Shown here piece by piece: positions 25,803 to 34,506 of a DNA stretch of 48,005 nt. The translations under genes and the position numbers were made by a program. Numbering within the stretch: the stretch's first letter is position 1; the number at the start of each line of letters is the position of its first letter. The notes under the pieces were generated by a model. The model saw only the letters and a program-made list of their open reading frames with translations, ran no database searches and was not told where the DNA came from. Source of the DNA: Clostridia bacterium (GTDB taxonomy: Bacteria; Bacillota; Clostridia; Christensenellales; Borkfalkiaceae); the NCBI GenBank assembly GCA_017467345.1, contig JAFTSI010000047.1, forward strand, positions 66,360-114,364, written 5' to 3'.

Positions 25803-26573
25803 ATGAACTTCACCGTCTTAAAAAAGAGCACAATAATAAAAACCCTTTTATTAGTAGTATCACTTTCAATACTATTTCCACTTCTTAATTATAGTTCGGC
25901 TCACACAGTATTTAACGGCAACTCATCACGTCTACTGCCTATATATTCCGTTAAAACGGAAGAAAAAAAGGTAGCAATATCTTTTGATTGCGCGTGGGGT
26001 GTTGATTACACCGACGAACTTTTATCCATTATGCAAGAAGAAAATGTTAAATGCACCTTTTTTTGCGTGGAGTTTTGGTCAACAAAACATACTGACTACT
26101 TAAAAAAGATAAGTGAAATGGGCCACGAAATAGGCACACACTCTGCCACACACCCTTATATGAGCAAACTTTCAAGCGACCAAATAAAAAGGGAACTTAC
26201 ATCTTCTATGGCCTTTATAGAGCGCACTACGGGTAAAAAGGTAGAGCTGTTTCGCCCGCCGTATGGCGATTATTCTAATACTTTAATAGAAACTGCAAAA
26301 AGTTTAGGGCTATACACTATTCAATGGTCGGTAGATAGTTTAGACTGGAAAGATTTATCTGCAAGCGAAATAACAAAAAGGGTAGTATCGCGTGTAGAAA
26401 ATGGGTCAATCGTATTGTTCCATAACCAAGGCTTAAACACATCAAAGGCTTTAAGGGGAATAATAAAAGAATTAAAGGAAAAGGGTTATGAGTTTGTTAA
26501 AATAGGCGAACTAATATATCGCGAAAACTTTAAGATAGAGCCTGATGGCAGTCAAGTAAAGATAAACAATTGA
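25803..26573 (+). CDS. Polysaccharide deacetylase, PdaB-like
   Basis: A 256-residue exported CE4-family enzyme. An N-terminal membrane/signal helix (about 12-32) precedes a NodB domain with SFDCAWGVDYT, GTHSATHPYM (metal His pair), FRPPYGDYS, WSVDSLDW and IVLFHN. The first motif has the SFDxxWG form seen in sporulation deacetylases such as PdaB rather than the common TFDDGP. With gerA genes and sigK nearby, a role in spore cortex or envelope peptidoglycan is likely. The ATG at 25803 has no strong ribosome-binding site. The next gene follows after 22 bases. Confidence 0.88.
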   Translation: MNFTVLKKSTIIKTLLLVVSLSILFPLLNYSSAHTVFNGNSSRLLPIYSVKTEEKKVAISFDCAWGVDYTDELLSIMQEENVKCTFFCVEFWSTKHTDYLKKISEMGHEIGTHSATHPYMSKLSSDQIKRELTSSMAFIERTTGKKVELFRPPYGDYSNTLIETAKSLGLYTIQWSVDSLDWKDLSASEITKRVVSRVENGSIVLFHNQGLNTSKALRGIIKELKEKGYEFVKIGELIYRENFKIEPDGSQVKINN

Positions 26574-26595
26574 AATTCGTTTGGAGGAAATATAA

Positions 26596-27297
26596 ATGAA
26601 CACTCATCAAGAAAACAACAAGGTATTCATTAGTGGCGAAATAATAACAGATGCAGTATTTTCGCACGAAGTGTATGGCGAAGGCTTTTACGAAATGAAT
26701 GTGCTTGTAAAACGCCTTTCGGGGCAGGGCGACATTTTGCCCGTAACAGTAAGCGAAAGGCTTATTGCCGATAAAGACTTAAAGGTTGGCGTAACTATAA
26801 ACGCAAGTGGCCAGTTTAGAAGTTATAATAAACTTGTAGACGGCAAAAGCAAACTAATGCTAACCGTGTTTATTCGTGAACTATACGACTATGCCGAAGT
26901 TAGAAACCCAAATAGCATTGTGCTATCTGGCTATATATGTAAGCCACCTGTATATCGCACAACCCCCTTTAACCGTGAAATAGCCGATATATTAATAGCA
27001 GTAAATCGCAGTTATAATAAAAGCGACTATATACCTTGTATTGCGTGGGGCAGAAACGCAAGGTTTGCAAAAAACCTTGCCGTAGGCGAAAAGATAGCAA
27101 TTAGTGGAAGAATACAAAGCCGTGAATACCAAAAAAAGTTTAGCGAAGAAGATATTAAAACACTAACGGCATACGAAGTTAGCATATCAAAACTATGCGC
27201 CTATGAAAATGCCGAAAACTTTGACATTGAAGAAGAGTTTAACAAGTTTGGCTATCGCGACGAACTAAACGCAGAAAGAGAATATTATAACGATTAA
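26596..27297 (+). CDS. Single-stranded DNA-binding protein-like, two OB folds
   Basis: A 233-residue protein with two tandem OB-fold domains. The first (about 8-110: VFISGEIITDAVFSHEVYGEGFYEM, VGVTINASGQFRSYN) is diverged. The second (about 112-200: IVLSGYICKPPVYRTTPFNREIADILIAVNR, YIPCIAWGRNARFAKNLAVGEKIAISGRIQSREY) closely follows the SSB/PriB pattern. A canonical SSB has one OB fold and an acidic DDIPF-like tail. Here the tail is acidic but ends REYYND. It probably binds single-stranded DNA, possibly as a dimer equivalent. The start has TTGGAGGAA. Confidence 0.8.
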   Translation: MNTHQENNKVFISGEIITDAVFSHEVYGEGFYEMNVLVKRLSGQGDILPVTVSERLIADKDLKVGVTINASGQFRSYNKLVDGKSKLMLTVFIRELYDYAEVRNPNSIVLSGYICKPPVYRTTPFNREIADILIAVNRSYNKSDYIPCIAWGRNARFAKNLAVGEKIAISGRIQSREYQKKFSEEDIKTLTAYEVSISKLCAYENAENFDIEEEFNKFGYRDELNAEREYYND

Positions 27298-27300
27298 TTA

Positions 27301-27328
27301 AAAGGCTTTGCCGTTTGGCAAAGCCTTT
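27301..27328. terminator. Bidirectional terminator between SSB-like gene and gerAC
   Basis: A perfect 12-base stem AAAGGCTTTGCC/GGCAAAGCCTTT with loop GTTT. It serves converging genes from both sides and touches the gerAC stop codon. Confidence 0.85.
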
Positions 27329-28502
27329 ACTTTTGACCTTTTACATTAACACTAATTTTTTCGGTAAAGTTTTTAACGCAAAAATCTTTAACTTGATTAT
27401 AGTATGGGTAATGGTATTTATAAACGCTATCTGTAATACCAAGCAAATCGCAATCGGTTTGCTTAATTATCTCAATTAAACTTTTAATATCCTTTTCAAG
27501 TTTTTCTTTTGAGGCATTAATAACTTCACTATCTAACGGCACATTTCTTGAGTTTTCGCTATCTTGCCACGGCGCATTTTGGTCAACCACCTTGCAATAC
27601 ACATCAATAAAAATATCAACTTCCAAGTTAAAATTATCTGCGCTAACTTTAATTTTTGGCGTTGTTCTTAACGCGTTAATTAAATAGTTAGTTTGCTCTC
27701 CATCTTTTAATGCCGAAATAGGAAAGGTAGTAGAAGTAGTTAACCCTTTAAGCATTTTAAGAATAAAGGTTTGCTCTTTATTAAGCATACCAACCATTAT
27801 TCCATTTTTAAATAGGGCAGTAGTGGTGGCATCAAACACCACCTTTTCATCTTTACTTTCACTTCCACCTGAACTTTTACTTTCGCCACTACTTGAACTA
27901 TCTTGCTTAACCATTTTAACTAATGGCATATACGCACTACTTGACTTGGAATAAATACCATTAACAAACTCTCTTAAATCAATAGGCAAAACTTCGCTAT
28001 CAAACCCAGGCTCTTTTAACAAAACCTTTTGCAATGCAAAGGAAGAAATGTTATCTAAAGGCGATGCCTTTTCCAAAAGTTCGCTTGCGTTATTATCGGT
28101 AGTAATCACAAGTGAAGAATCTTGCACATTAAGTGTTTTAGCAAAAAAATCAAGTTCTTTAATAACGCTATCACTTGTTAGTGAATTGCCTATAATTAAA
28201 AGGTTGCAAAACGAAAGTTTTAAATACCACCCCGATAAACTCCCTGCATCTTTAAGCGCACCGGCAACGGTATCGCCTTCGCCAGAAATAGTGGCTTTTG
28301 GGTTTTCGGTGTTAGCATTTCCTGCCTCTGGAACGGCAACTTGCACGGTAATTTTATAGTTATATTTTTCACCCTTATCAATAGCAAGCGCAGTAACTAT
28401 TGCCGTTTTTTCAATGTTTATTAAACCAAAGTCATTAGATAAAAACATAGCAAACACCAAAAAGAATAGCGCCACAAATATTTTAGTTTTTCGTATATTC
28501 AT
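27327..28502 (-). CDS. gerAC: Spore germination protein GerAC family, without lipobox cysteine
   Basis: A 391-residue Ger(x)C protein: IEKTAIVTALAIDKGEKYNYKITVQVAVPEAG near the N-terminus, ISGEGDTVAGALKDAGSL, FCNLLIIGNSL, and a C-terminal domain of the GerC family. An N-terminal hydrophobic helix (about 8-24) is present. Typical GerAC proteins have a lipobox Cys shortly before the EIAIV-type block; here the stretch reads AMFLSNDFGLINIEKTAIV with no Cys. The protein may stay membrane-tethered by an uncleaved signal. A serine-rich insertion is present around residues 200-220. It is the last gene of the operon and overlaps gerAB by 20 bases. Confidence 0.88.
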   Translation of the reverse strand: MNIRKTKIFVALFFLVFAMFLSNDFGLINIEKTAIVTALAIDKGEKYNYKITVQVAVPEAGNANTENPKATISGEGDTVAGALKDAGSLSGWYLKLSFCNLLIIGNSLTSDSVIKELDFFAKTLNVQDSSLVITTDNNASELLEKASPLDNISSFALQKVLLKEPGFDSEVLPIDLREFVNGIYSKSSSAYMPLVKMVKQDSSSSGESKSSGGSESKDEKVVFDATTTALFKNGIMVGMLNKEQTFILKMLKGLTTSTTFPISALKDGEQTNYLINALRTTPKIKVSADNFNLEVDIFIDVYCKVVDQNAPWQDSENSRNVPLDSEVINASKEKLEKDIKSLIEIIKQTDCDLLGITDSVYKYHYPYYNQVKDFCVKNFTEKISVNVKGQK

Positions 28503-29568
28503 ATTTATAACTTCTCCTTAACAAAAGTGGAATAAAAAGTGGCAAAACATTGCAAAAGAATAAACTTAAATAACTGCCTATATAAGCGGCAAAACTCTCT
28601 AATCCATAATAGTTTTCCCTTAAAAGTATAACGGCAATAAATGTTAATCCGTTAACTATAAGGCTTGGCAAAACCCTGCTTTTAAAACTAAAAATATGCA
28701 TTAAACACTCTACTGCAAAGTAAAGTGGAACGGTAAGGGCAAACACCCCAGAAAATAATAAAGCAATAATACCTAAATAATCAAAACGCGCAATGTTAGA
28801 AATAACGGTAGAGTATTTAGAAATATCGGTAAGCGCAAATATCTGCCTATGTGCTATTGACCTAAATATTCCGTAAAACAACACCATAAAAAGTAGCACG
28901 CAAATCGCTCCGCCTAAAAAACTCAAAAAAATCTTAATAGCACCCTTTTTGTGGCAGTAAAATTGTCCCAAGAAAAACGCCAAATAAATGGCATCACCGT
29001 GCCAAATAAACCCAACCCTTGCGCCTTTAAGCACATTGCTAACACCATTTGCGCCAACGGGCAAAAGAGCAGTAAAATCGCAGTTAGCAATAGATAACGC
29101 AAAAAGCAGTATTAACCCAACTAATGTAGATATCCAAACGATATCGCTTGTTCTGCCAACTGCGCGCAACTTTTTAATACATAAATAAAATGCCACAATA
29201 AAAAATGGCAAAAACATAAGGTGCTTTGGAAACACTTCGTAAAGGGTAATTTCAATATATGTCTTTTCTTCAATGATAGGCAGTATGGCTTTAAGCATAA
29301 AAAATAAAGCATAAACAAAAAACAATATTTTTGCGCCCACCTTTCCAAGCGCATTTTCTACCATAGTAAAAATATCGGTGTTGGTTTTTCTTGCGCACAC
29401 CGTTAAAACACTAACAGTTAAAAGGTCAACAATAATATTAATTGCCGTGCAAATCCACATATCTTCGTTTGCACTCCTTGCCAAAAGGCTTGGCAACAAA
29501 AATAACTTGTTTATGGGAATAAATGCAATAAAAAACAAACAAACTTGCCTTAACTTTAACGCTTTCAT
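28483..29568 (-). CDS. gerAB: Spore germination permease GerAB family
   Basis: A 361-residue membrane protein with about ten helices of the APC-like spore germination permease family. This subunit recognises germinants in the spore inner membrane together with GerAA and GerAC. The middle gene of the operon; it overlaps gerAA by 4 bases (ATGA) and gerAC by 20. The N-terminus KALKLRQVCLFFIAF is the family's first helix. The germinant cannot be predicted. Confidence 0.88.
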   Translation of the reverse strand: MKALKLRQVCLFFIAFIPINKLFLLPSLLARSANEDMWICTAINIIVDLLTVSVLTVCARKTNTDIFTMVENALGKVGAKILFFVYALFFMLKAILPIIEEKTYIEITLYEVFPKHLMFLPFFIVAFYLCIKKLRAVGRTSDIVWISTLVGLILLFALSIANCDFTALLPVGANGVSNVLKGARVGFIWHGDAIYLAFFLGQFYCHKKGAIKIFLSFLGGAICVLLFMVLFYGIFRSIAHRQIFALTDISKYSTVISNIARFDYLGIIALLFSGVFALTVPLYFAVECLMHIFSFKSRVLPSLIVNGLTFIAVILLRENYYGLESFAAYIGSYLSLFFCNVLPLFIPLLLRRSYKYEYTKN

Positions 29569-31004
29569 TTATCCACCCCCAAACCACCTTTTTGCTTACT
29601 TCTAATAGAAAACGGCTTGCTGTTCTTATTAAAAATAAATCCACGGTAAATGCTATCTTTTAAGTCTTTGGTAATTAAAGGGGAAAATGGTGCGAAAAGT
29701 GGGGTAGAGTAGTTTTCAAAAGAAACCAAATACACTATCAAAATTACAGATGCCAACACTAACCCATACACGCCTATAACCCCGCCTATGGTTAAGAAAA
29801 TAAGCCTTATTAACGAAAAGTTTTTTTCAAGTTCAGGCACGGTGTAAAGGCATATTCCAGATAGCGCAACAATCATAAGCGTAGGCGCGCTAATAACCCC
29901 CGCAGTAACGGCAGTTTCGCCTAAAACTAAACCCCCAACTATTGATACCACCATACCCACATATTTAGGCATTCTAACACTTGTTTCGTTTAGTATTTCA
30001 AAAATTAAAATTGTAAAAAACATCTCATAACTTGGCGATAGAGGAATACCCTTAATACTGTTTACAATAGTAATTAAAAAACTAAGTGGAATAAGTTGCA
30101 AATGGAACAGTTCTGCCGAAACAAAAAAGGCAGGTAGCATTATAGATAAAATAACGGAAAAAAGCCTAATAAGTCGCGAAACGGTGGCAGTATAAGGCGA
30201 ATTATAGTAATCGCTTGGGCTTTGAAAATCTTCAATTAAAAGGTAGGGCACGGTAATAGCAATAGGGCTACCTTCCACAAAGATAGCAACCCTACCTTCC
30301 ATAATTTTAGAAGTTAACACATCAGGCTTTTCGGTGTTTCCCACCTGCTTAAAAAGTGAAGTTTTATGCTCCCCTAAAAACTTTGCTATATATGATGAAT
30401 CAAGCACCCCGTCAATTTCAATACTATTTAGCCTATCTTTAAGTTTTTTAACCAAGTCGTTATCGGCAACACCCTTAATATAACAAAGGGTAATGGGGGT
30501 GTTAGTGTATTTACCTAAAACGCAGGCATTTTCAAAGGTCAAATCGGGCGATTTAATGCGCCTACGCATAAGTGAAATATTAACGGGTAAACTTTCTACA
30601 AACCCCTCTCTTGGCCCTTTAATAACGGTAGCAGTAGGTGGCTCAGTAATAGCCCTTTTTTCCACCTTAATAACCCCAAGCGAAAAGGCAACATTAAGCC
30701 CATCAACAATAAGAATAGCATTACCATTAACCACTTCTTTAATGCAATCGGGAAGATGGTAAACGCACTTTTTTTCAGGTGCTAAAATGCTAACCGATAA
30801 ATCTTCTTCGCAAAGGTTACCATTAAAGTCTAAAAGTGGCTTAATAATAAGTTCGCCTATTTGAGTTTTATCAACAATATCTTTAACGAACACAATAAGC
30901 CCACTATACTTTCCAACCTTAATGGCAGAAAACTGTAAATCACTTGAAGAAAGTTTATCTTTTAGATATTTTTCGTTTTTAGATAGCGGTTTAAAAATAT
31001 TCAT
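29565..31004 (-). CDS. gerAA: Spore germination protein GerAA family
   Basis: A protein of about 479 residues. The soluble N-terminal domain contains the hallmark EPPTATVIKGPREGFVESLP and NISLMRRRIKSPDL, followed by DVLTSKIMEGRVAIFVEGSP and about five to six membrane helices. The frame is open to a TTG at 31040, but ATG 31004 (MNIFKPLSKN) matches usual family starts. GerAA forms the oligomeric core of the nutrient germinant receptor. First gene of a compact minus-strand operon; a terminator lies just upstream, so it needs its own promoter. Confidence 0.9.
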   Translation of the reverse strand: MNIFKPLSKNEKYLKDKLSSSDLQFSAIKVGKYSGLIVFVKDIVDKTQIGELIIKPLLDFNGNLCEEDLSVSILAPEKKCVYHLPDCIKEVVNGNAILIVDGLNVAFSLGVIKVEKRAITEPPTATVIKGPREGFVESLPVNISLMRRRIKSPDLTFENACVLGKYTNTPITLCYIKGVADNDLVKKLKDRLNSIEIDGVLDSSYIAKFLGEHKTSLFKQVGNTEKPDVLTSKIMEGRVAIFVEGSPIAITVPYLLIEDFQSPSDYYNSPYTATVSRLIRLFSVILSIMLPAFFVSAELFHLQLIPLSFLITIVNSIKGIPLSPSYEMFFTILIFEILNETSVRMPKYVGMVVSIVGGLVLGETAVTAGVISAPTLMIVALSGICLYTVPELEKNFSLIRLIFLTIGGVIGVYGLVLASVILIVYLVSFENYSTPLFAPFSPLITKDLKDSIYRGFIFNKNSKPFSIRSKQKGGLGVDK

Positions 31005-31048
31005 AACTTTATTAAGCGCAAACTCTAAATATTTATACAAAATAAAAA

Positions 31049-31074
31049 GGCGCGCCCAAACATTTGGGCGCGCG
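31049..31074 (-). terminator. Rho-independent terminator (minus strand)
   Basis: CGCGCCCAAA pairs with TTTGGGCGCG; on the minus strand the stem is followed by CCTTTTTATTTT. It ends the gene at 31087-31605 and isolates the gerA operon. Confidence 0.85.
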
Positions 31075-31086
31075 TAGTTAATATTT

Positions 31087-31605
31087 TTAGTGGTTAATTA
31101 AGTTTTTTGCCGAATTAATAATAGTTTGGCAAAGTCCGTCGCTATCAATACCACATTTTTTAAGCACATCATCAACATCTTTTTCAAGTGTTTCTTGATT
31201 GCTAAATCCATTACTTCTAATTATGCTTGCAATTGACCTTGCAACGGCAAAAGCATCACCATCACAAAAATCTAAAATGAGTTCGCTAATGCATAAAATT
31301 AGTAAATCGGTTTCTGCTTTACCGCTTTTTAATTTCCTTATAAAAGCCTTAAAGGCAAGCCCCAAACTACTGGCAACAAGTCCAGAAGAAATAGGCTTTA
31401 ATAGTTCCGTTTCGCCACCAAAAATAAAGGCGTAAAGAGTAGATAAAACAACGCCAACTATAAATGGCAAGCCGTTAGAGAGCAGGGTGGGTATTTTGTT
31501 TGAAAAAAATATATCGCACAAAAAACTTATCACCATAACAGCCACCGCAATAATTAGCGTTGATAAACCGTAAGTTTCTAAAAAAAATGAAAAATCACAA
31601 ATCAT
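31087..31605 (-). CDS. Membrane protein of unknown function next to gerA operon
   Basis: A 172-residue protein I do not recognise. It has about three hydrophobic segments (about 14-34, 41-64 and 70-90) and then a soluble, mostly helical C-terminal half with several Cys residues (LILCISELILDFCDGD, CGIDSDGLC). The start has AGAGGTGAG upstream on the minus strand. It has its own terminator. The position between gerA genes and sigK suggests, but does not prove, a sporulation link. Confidence 0.65.
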   Translation of the reverse strand: MICDFSFFLETYGLSTLIIAVAVMVISFLCDIFFSNKIPTLLSNGLPFIVGVVLSTLYAFIFGGETELLKPISSGLVASSLGLAFKAFIRKLKSGKAETDLLILCISELILDFCDGDAFAVARSIASIIRSNGFSNQETLEKDVDDVLKKCGIDSDGLCQTIINSAKNLINH

Positions 31606-31840
31606 AACTCACCTCTAAAAAATCAAAGGAAGTGTTAAGCGCAATTTTCCTTTTCTAATGCTTTTCTAAGTCTTCGGTAATACCCGCGACTAAAAACGCT
31701 ATATAAAAAAACTATAACCTAATCCTCCCTTTGAAAGTATTTCCAAACGCCAAAGATATGGTATCACTATATTTATAAAAGTAAATGGGTATATGACAAC
31801 TTTTCGGACTTGCCCTAAATAATACCTTATTAATTTTAAG

Positions 31841-31849
31841 CATAGCATA
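31841..31849 (+). promoter_or_regulatory. Possible mother-cell sigma (SigE/SigK) -10 element of sigK
   Basis: CATAGCATA fits the CATAnnnTA -10 pattern of mother-cell sigma factors. An ATA at 31822-31824 lies 16 bases upstream as a poor -35. The remaining stretch between 31606 and 31840 shows nothing clear. Confidence 0.3.
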
Positions 31850-31875
31850 ATCTAAAAGCATTAAGGAGCAAGAAT

Positions 31876-32577
31876 ATGTTTTTAGAAATGTTAAAATACT
31901 TCATAGCAAAAATCACCTTTTTCGCAGGTAGTGTAATTAACGGTAGTTGCTTTCCAAAACCCCTTTCAAAAGAAGAAGAAAGCAAGTGCATAGAGTTAGT
32001 GTTAAAAGGCGATAAAAGCGCAAAAGATAAACTTGTAACCCACAATATGCGCCTTGTTGCACATATGGTAAAAAAATATTCAGGCTCTGCTGAGGCAGAC
32101 GATTTACTATCGGTAGGCAGTATCGGTTTAATGAAAGCAGTAAACACCTTTGACCCTAAAAAGGGCACAGGCTTTGCCACATATACTGCAAGGTGTATAG
32201 AAAACGAAATACTAATGCTACTTCGCCAAAGCAAAAAGTATAAAGCCGAAGTAAGTTTAAGCGACGGAATAGGTCAAGACAAAGAGGGCAACGAACTCAC
32301 TTTAATTGACCTACTTTCTGGCGACCCCGAAGAAGTGTTTGAGAGAGTTGATAGAAGTATTGAAAGGGAAAAACTATTAAAGTTTTTGAAAGAGAACTTA
32401 TCTAAGCGGGAATACACCGTTATAGTTTTACGCTACGGATTAAAGGGCGAAAGGGTGTATGCACAAAGGGAAGTGGCAAGTTTTTTAAAGATATCGCGTT
32501 CATACATATCGCGCATAGAAAATAAAGCCATTGAGAAATTAAAAGGCGCGCTAAAAAAATCGCAATTTTATTGCTAA
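31876..32577 (+). CDS. sigK: RNA polymerase sporulation sigma factor SigK
   Basis: A 233-residue sigma-70 family protein with a short hydrophobic pro-sequence (MFLEMLKYFIAKITFFAGS) followed by FPKPLSKEEE, exactly the pro-SigK layout. Region 2 is HNMRLVAHMVKKY, DDLLSVGSIGLMKAV and FATYTARCIENEILM; next comes IGQDKEGNELTLIDLL; region 4 is YAQREVASFLKISRSYISRIENKAIEKL. SigK drives late mother-cell genes after pro-sequence removal by SpoIVFB. The gene is intact, not split by a skin element as in some spore formers. Start: AAGGAG then ATG. Confidence 0.95.
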   Translation: MFLEMLKYFIAKITFFAGSVINGSCFPKPLSKEEESKCIELVLKGDKSAKDKLVTHNMRLVAHMVKKYSGSAEADDLLSVGSIGLMKAVNTFDPKKGTGFATYTARCIENEILMLLRQSKKYKAEVSLSDGIGQDKEGNELTLIDLLSGDPEEVFERVDRSIEREKLLKFLKENLSKREYTVIVLRYGLKGERVYAQREVASFLKISRSYISRIENKAIEKLKGALKKSQFYC

Positions 32578-32616
32578 AATACGGCAAATATGATAAAATA
32601 AACAAAAGGTGAAATT

Positions 32617-32859
32617 ATGGAAAAGAAATTAGCCGTTTTGGCAATAATAGTAAACGATTTTGAAAGTGTAAACAATGTAAACGCATTGCTTCACGAATAT
32701 GGCGAATTCGTGCGTGGAAGATTAGGTCTTCCTTGCAAAGAGCGTGGCGTTTCGGTAATAAGCGTGGTATTAGATGCCGATATGCAAACGCTTAACTCAC
32801 TCTCTGGCAAACTTGGAATGATTAAGGGAGTAAGCAGTAAACTTTTAACCACTAAATAA
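32617..32859 (+). CDS. TM1266-type putative iron-only hydrogenase system regulator (ACT-like)
   Basis: An 80-residue ferredoxin-fold protein: KLAVLAIIVNDFESVNNVNALLHEYGEFVRGRLGLP, ERGVSVISVVLDA, LSGKLGMIKGVSSKLLTTK. The pattern matches the small regulator usually linked to hydE/hydF/hydG maturation genes. None of those is in this window. It suggests the organism carries [FeFe]-hydrogenase and is anaerobic. The start has AAAAGGTG. The next gene starts 3 bases after its stop. Confidence 0.85.
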   Translation: MEKKLAVLAIIVNDFESVNNVNALLHEYGEFVRGRLGLPCKERGVSVISVVLDADMQTLNSLSGKLGMIKGVSSKLLTTK

Positions 32860-32862
32860 TAA

Positions 32863-33651
32863 ATGAACTACACTTTTATAAGTGGTGCAACGGGTGGAAT
32901 AGGCAAGGCGTTTACCTTTTCTTCGGCAAAGCGCGGTGAAAACCTATTTTTAACGGGCAGAAGCGAAAATAAACTTTTAGCCCTTAAAACCCAAATATTA
33001 GAAAAGCACCCAAATATACAAATTGAATACTTTGCTTGCGACTTAACTAAGGAAGATTCGCGAAAAGAGATGGTGGAGTATATTGACAAAAAGGGCATAA
33101 CCTTTTCAAAGATACTACTTGTTGCAGGTGTTGACACGCAAATGGCGTTTTTAGACTATACCGAAGAAAAGGTATTGTTTCAAATAAGGGTTAATGCTGA
33201 GTCTACTATTAGTTTAACCCACGCATTGCTAAATCGCCGTGCCGAAAAAACCGAACTACTTTCAATTAGTTCAATGTCGGGTGTTTCGCCTATGCCATAC
33301 TTTGCACTATATAGCGCAACCAAGGCTATGCTAACAAACTTCTTTACTGCGCTACACTATGAACTTAAAGATAAGGGCGTTAAAGTAACGGTGGTGTTGC
33401 CAGGTGGCGTTCCCACAAGGGAAGATATTATTGAAGATATTAAAGGGCAAGGCTTATGGGGAAAACTTTCAAGCAAAAGCCCAGAGTTTGTGGCAGAAAA
33501 ATCGTTAAAGGCACTATCAAAAAACAAACTACAATATATACCAGGGGGCTTTAACAAGTTTTTGAACTTTATAATGAAACTTGCTCCCAAGCGCTTAAAA
33601 TTAAGGTTTATAGCAAGGCGCTGGAAAAAAATAAAAAAAGATGCGTTTTAA
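32863..33651 (+). CDS. SDR-family oxidoreductase (DltE/YqjQ-like)
   Basis: A 262-residue short-chain dehydrogenase: SGATGGIGKAF cofactor loop, CDLTKED, VAGVD in place of NNAG, catalytic SISSMSG and YSATK. The C-terminal extension is basic (LKLRFIARRWKKIKKDAF) and may associate with the membrane. The group includes poorly characterised dehydrogenases acting on lipid-like substrates. It probably shares a transcript with the upstream regulator, but a functional link is not evident. Confidence 0.85.
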   Translation: MNYTFISGATGGIGKAFTFSSAKRGENLFLTGRSENKLLALKTQILEKHPNIQIEYFACDLTKEDSRKEMVEYIDKKGITFSKILLVAGVDTQMAFLDYTEEKVLFQIRVNAESTISLTHALLNRRAEKTELLSISSMSGVSPMPYFALYSATKAMLTNFFTALHYELKDKGVKVTVVLPGGVPTREDIIEDIKGQGLWGKLSSKSPEFVAEKSLKALSKNKLQYIPGGFNKFLNFIMKLAPKRLKLRFIARRWKKIKKDAF

Positions 33652-33675
33652 GGATAAAACGAAAGGGGAAAAATT

Positions 33676-34506
33676 ATGAGTTATGCAGATGAATTATTTA
33701 TTAAAACTTGCACCGATATCGTTGAAAACGGTTTTAGTGACGAACAGTTAGAAGTTCGCCCCCGTTGGCTTGACGGAACTCCTGCACACACGGTAAAAAG
33801 GTTTTGTATAGTAAACCGTTATGATTTATCAAAAGAGTTTCCTATAATCACTTTGCGTCGCACGGCGTTTAAGTCGGCAATTGATGAGTTATTATGGATT
33901 TGGCAAAAGAAATCAAACAATGTAAACGAACTCAACAGTCATATATGGGATAGTTGGGCAGATGAAACTGGCTCAATAGGTAAAGCATACGGCTATCAAT
34001 TAGGAGTTAAGCACAAGTATAAAGAGGGTGAGTTTGACCAAGTTGATAGGGTTTTATACGACTTAAAGCACAACCCACAAAGCAGGCGTATAATGACTAA
34101 TATTTATACTTTTCAAGACCTAAACGAAATGCATTTATACCCTTGCGCATATTCAATGACCTTTAATGTGGTTGGCGATACATTAAACGGAATACTCAAT
34201 CAACGCAGTAATGATGTGCTAACTGCAAACAACTGGAATGTAGTTCAATACGCAGTATTACTTCATATGTTTGCGCAAGTATCAGGCTTAAAGGTTGGCG
34301 AACTTGTGCATGTAATAGCAGATGCGCACATTTACGATAGGCATATACCTATTGTTAAAAAGATTTTGAAAAACCCAAAATATCCTGCGCCTAAGTTTTG
34401 GATTAACCCTGAAATTAAAAACTTTTACGATTTCACCGTTGATGATTTTAGGTTAGACGGATATGAATACACAAAATTAGAAGATAAAATTGAGGTAGCA
34501 GTATAA
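33676..34506 (+). CDS. thyA: Thymidylate synthase
   Basis: A 276-residue ThyA. The catalytic Cys157 lies in LYPCAYSMTF. Other family blocks are RRTAFKSAIDELLWIW, SWADETGSIGKAYGYQLG, DPQ-like NPQSRRIMTNIY, NQRSNDVLTANNWNVVQYA and HIYDRHI. The more common LPPCH and LGxPFN segments are replaced, so this is a divergent but complete enzyme. It makes dTMP from dUMP with methylene-tetrahydrofolate. The stop overlaps the ATG of folA (TAATG), and folA recycles the dihydrofolate produced. Start: GAAAGGGGA. Confidence 0.94.
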   Translation: MSYADELFIKTCTDIVENGFSDEQLEVRPRWLDGTPAHTVKRFCIVNRYDLSKEFPIITLRRTAFKSAIDELLWIWQKKSNNVNELNSHIWDSWADETGSIGKAYGYQLGVKHKYKEGEFDQVDRVLYDLKHNPQSRRIMTNIYTFQDLNEMHLYPCAYSMTFNVVGDTLNGILNQRSNDVLTANNWNVVQYAVLLHMFAQVSGLKVGELVHVIADAHIYDRHIPIVKKILKNPKYPAPKFWINPEIKNFYDFTVDDFRLDGYEYTKLEDKIEVAV

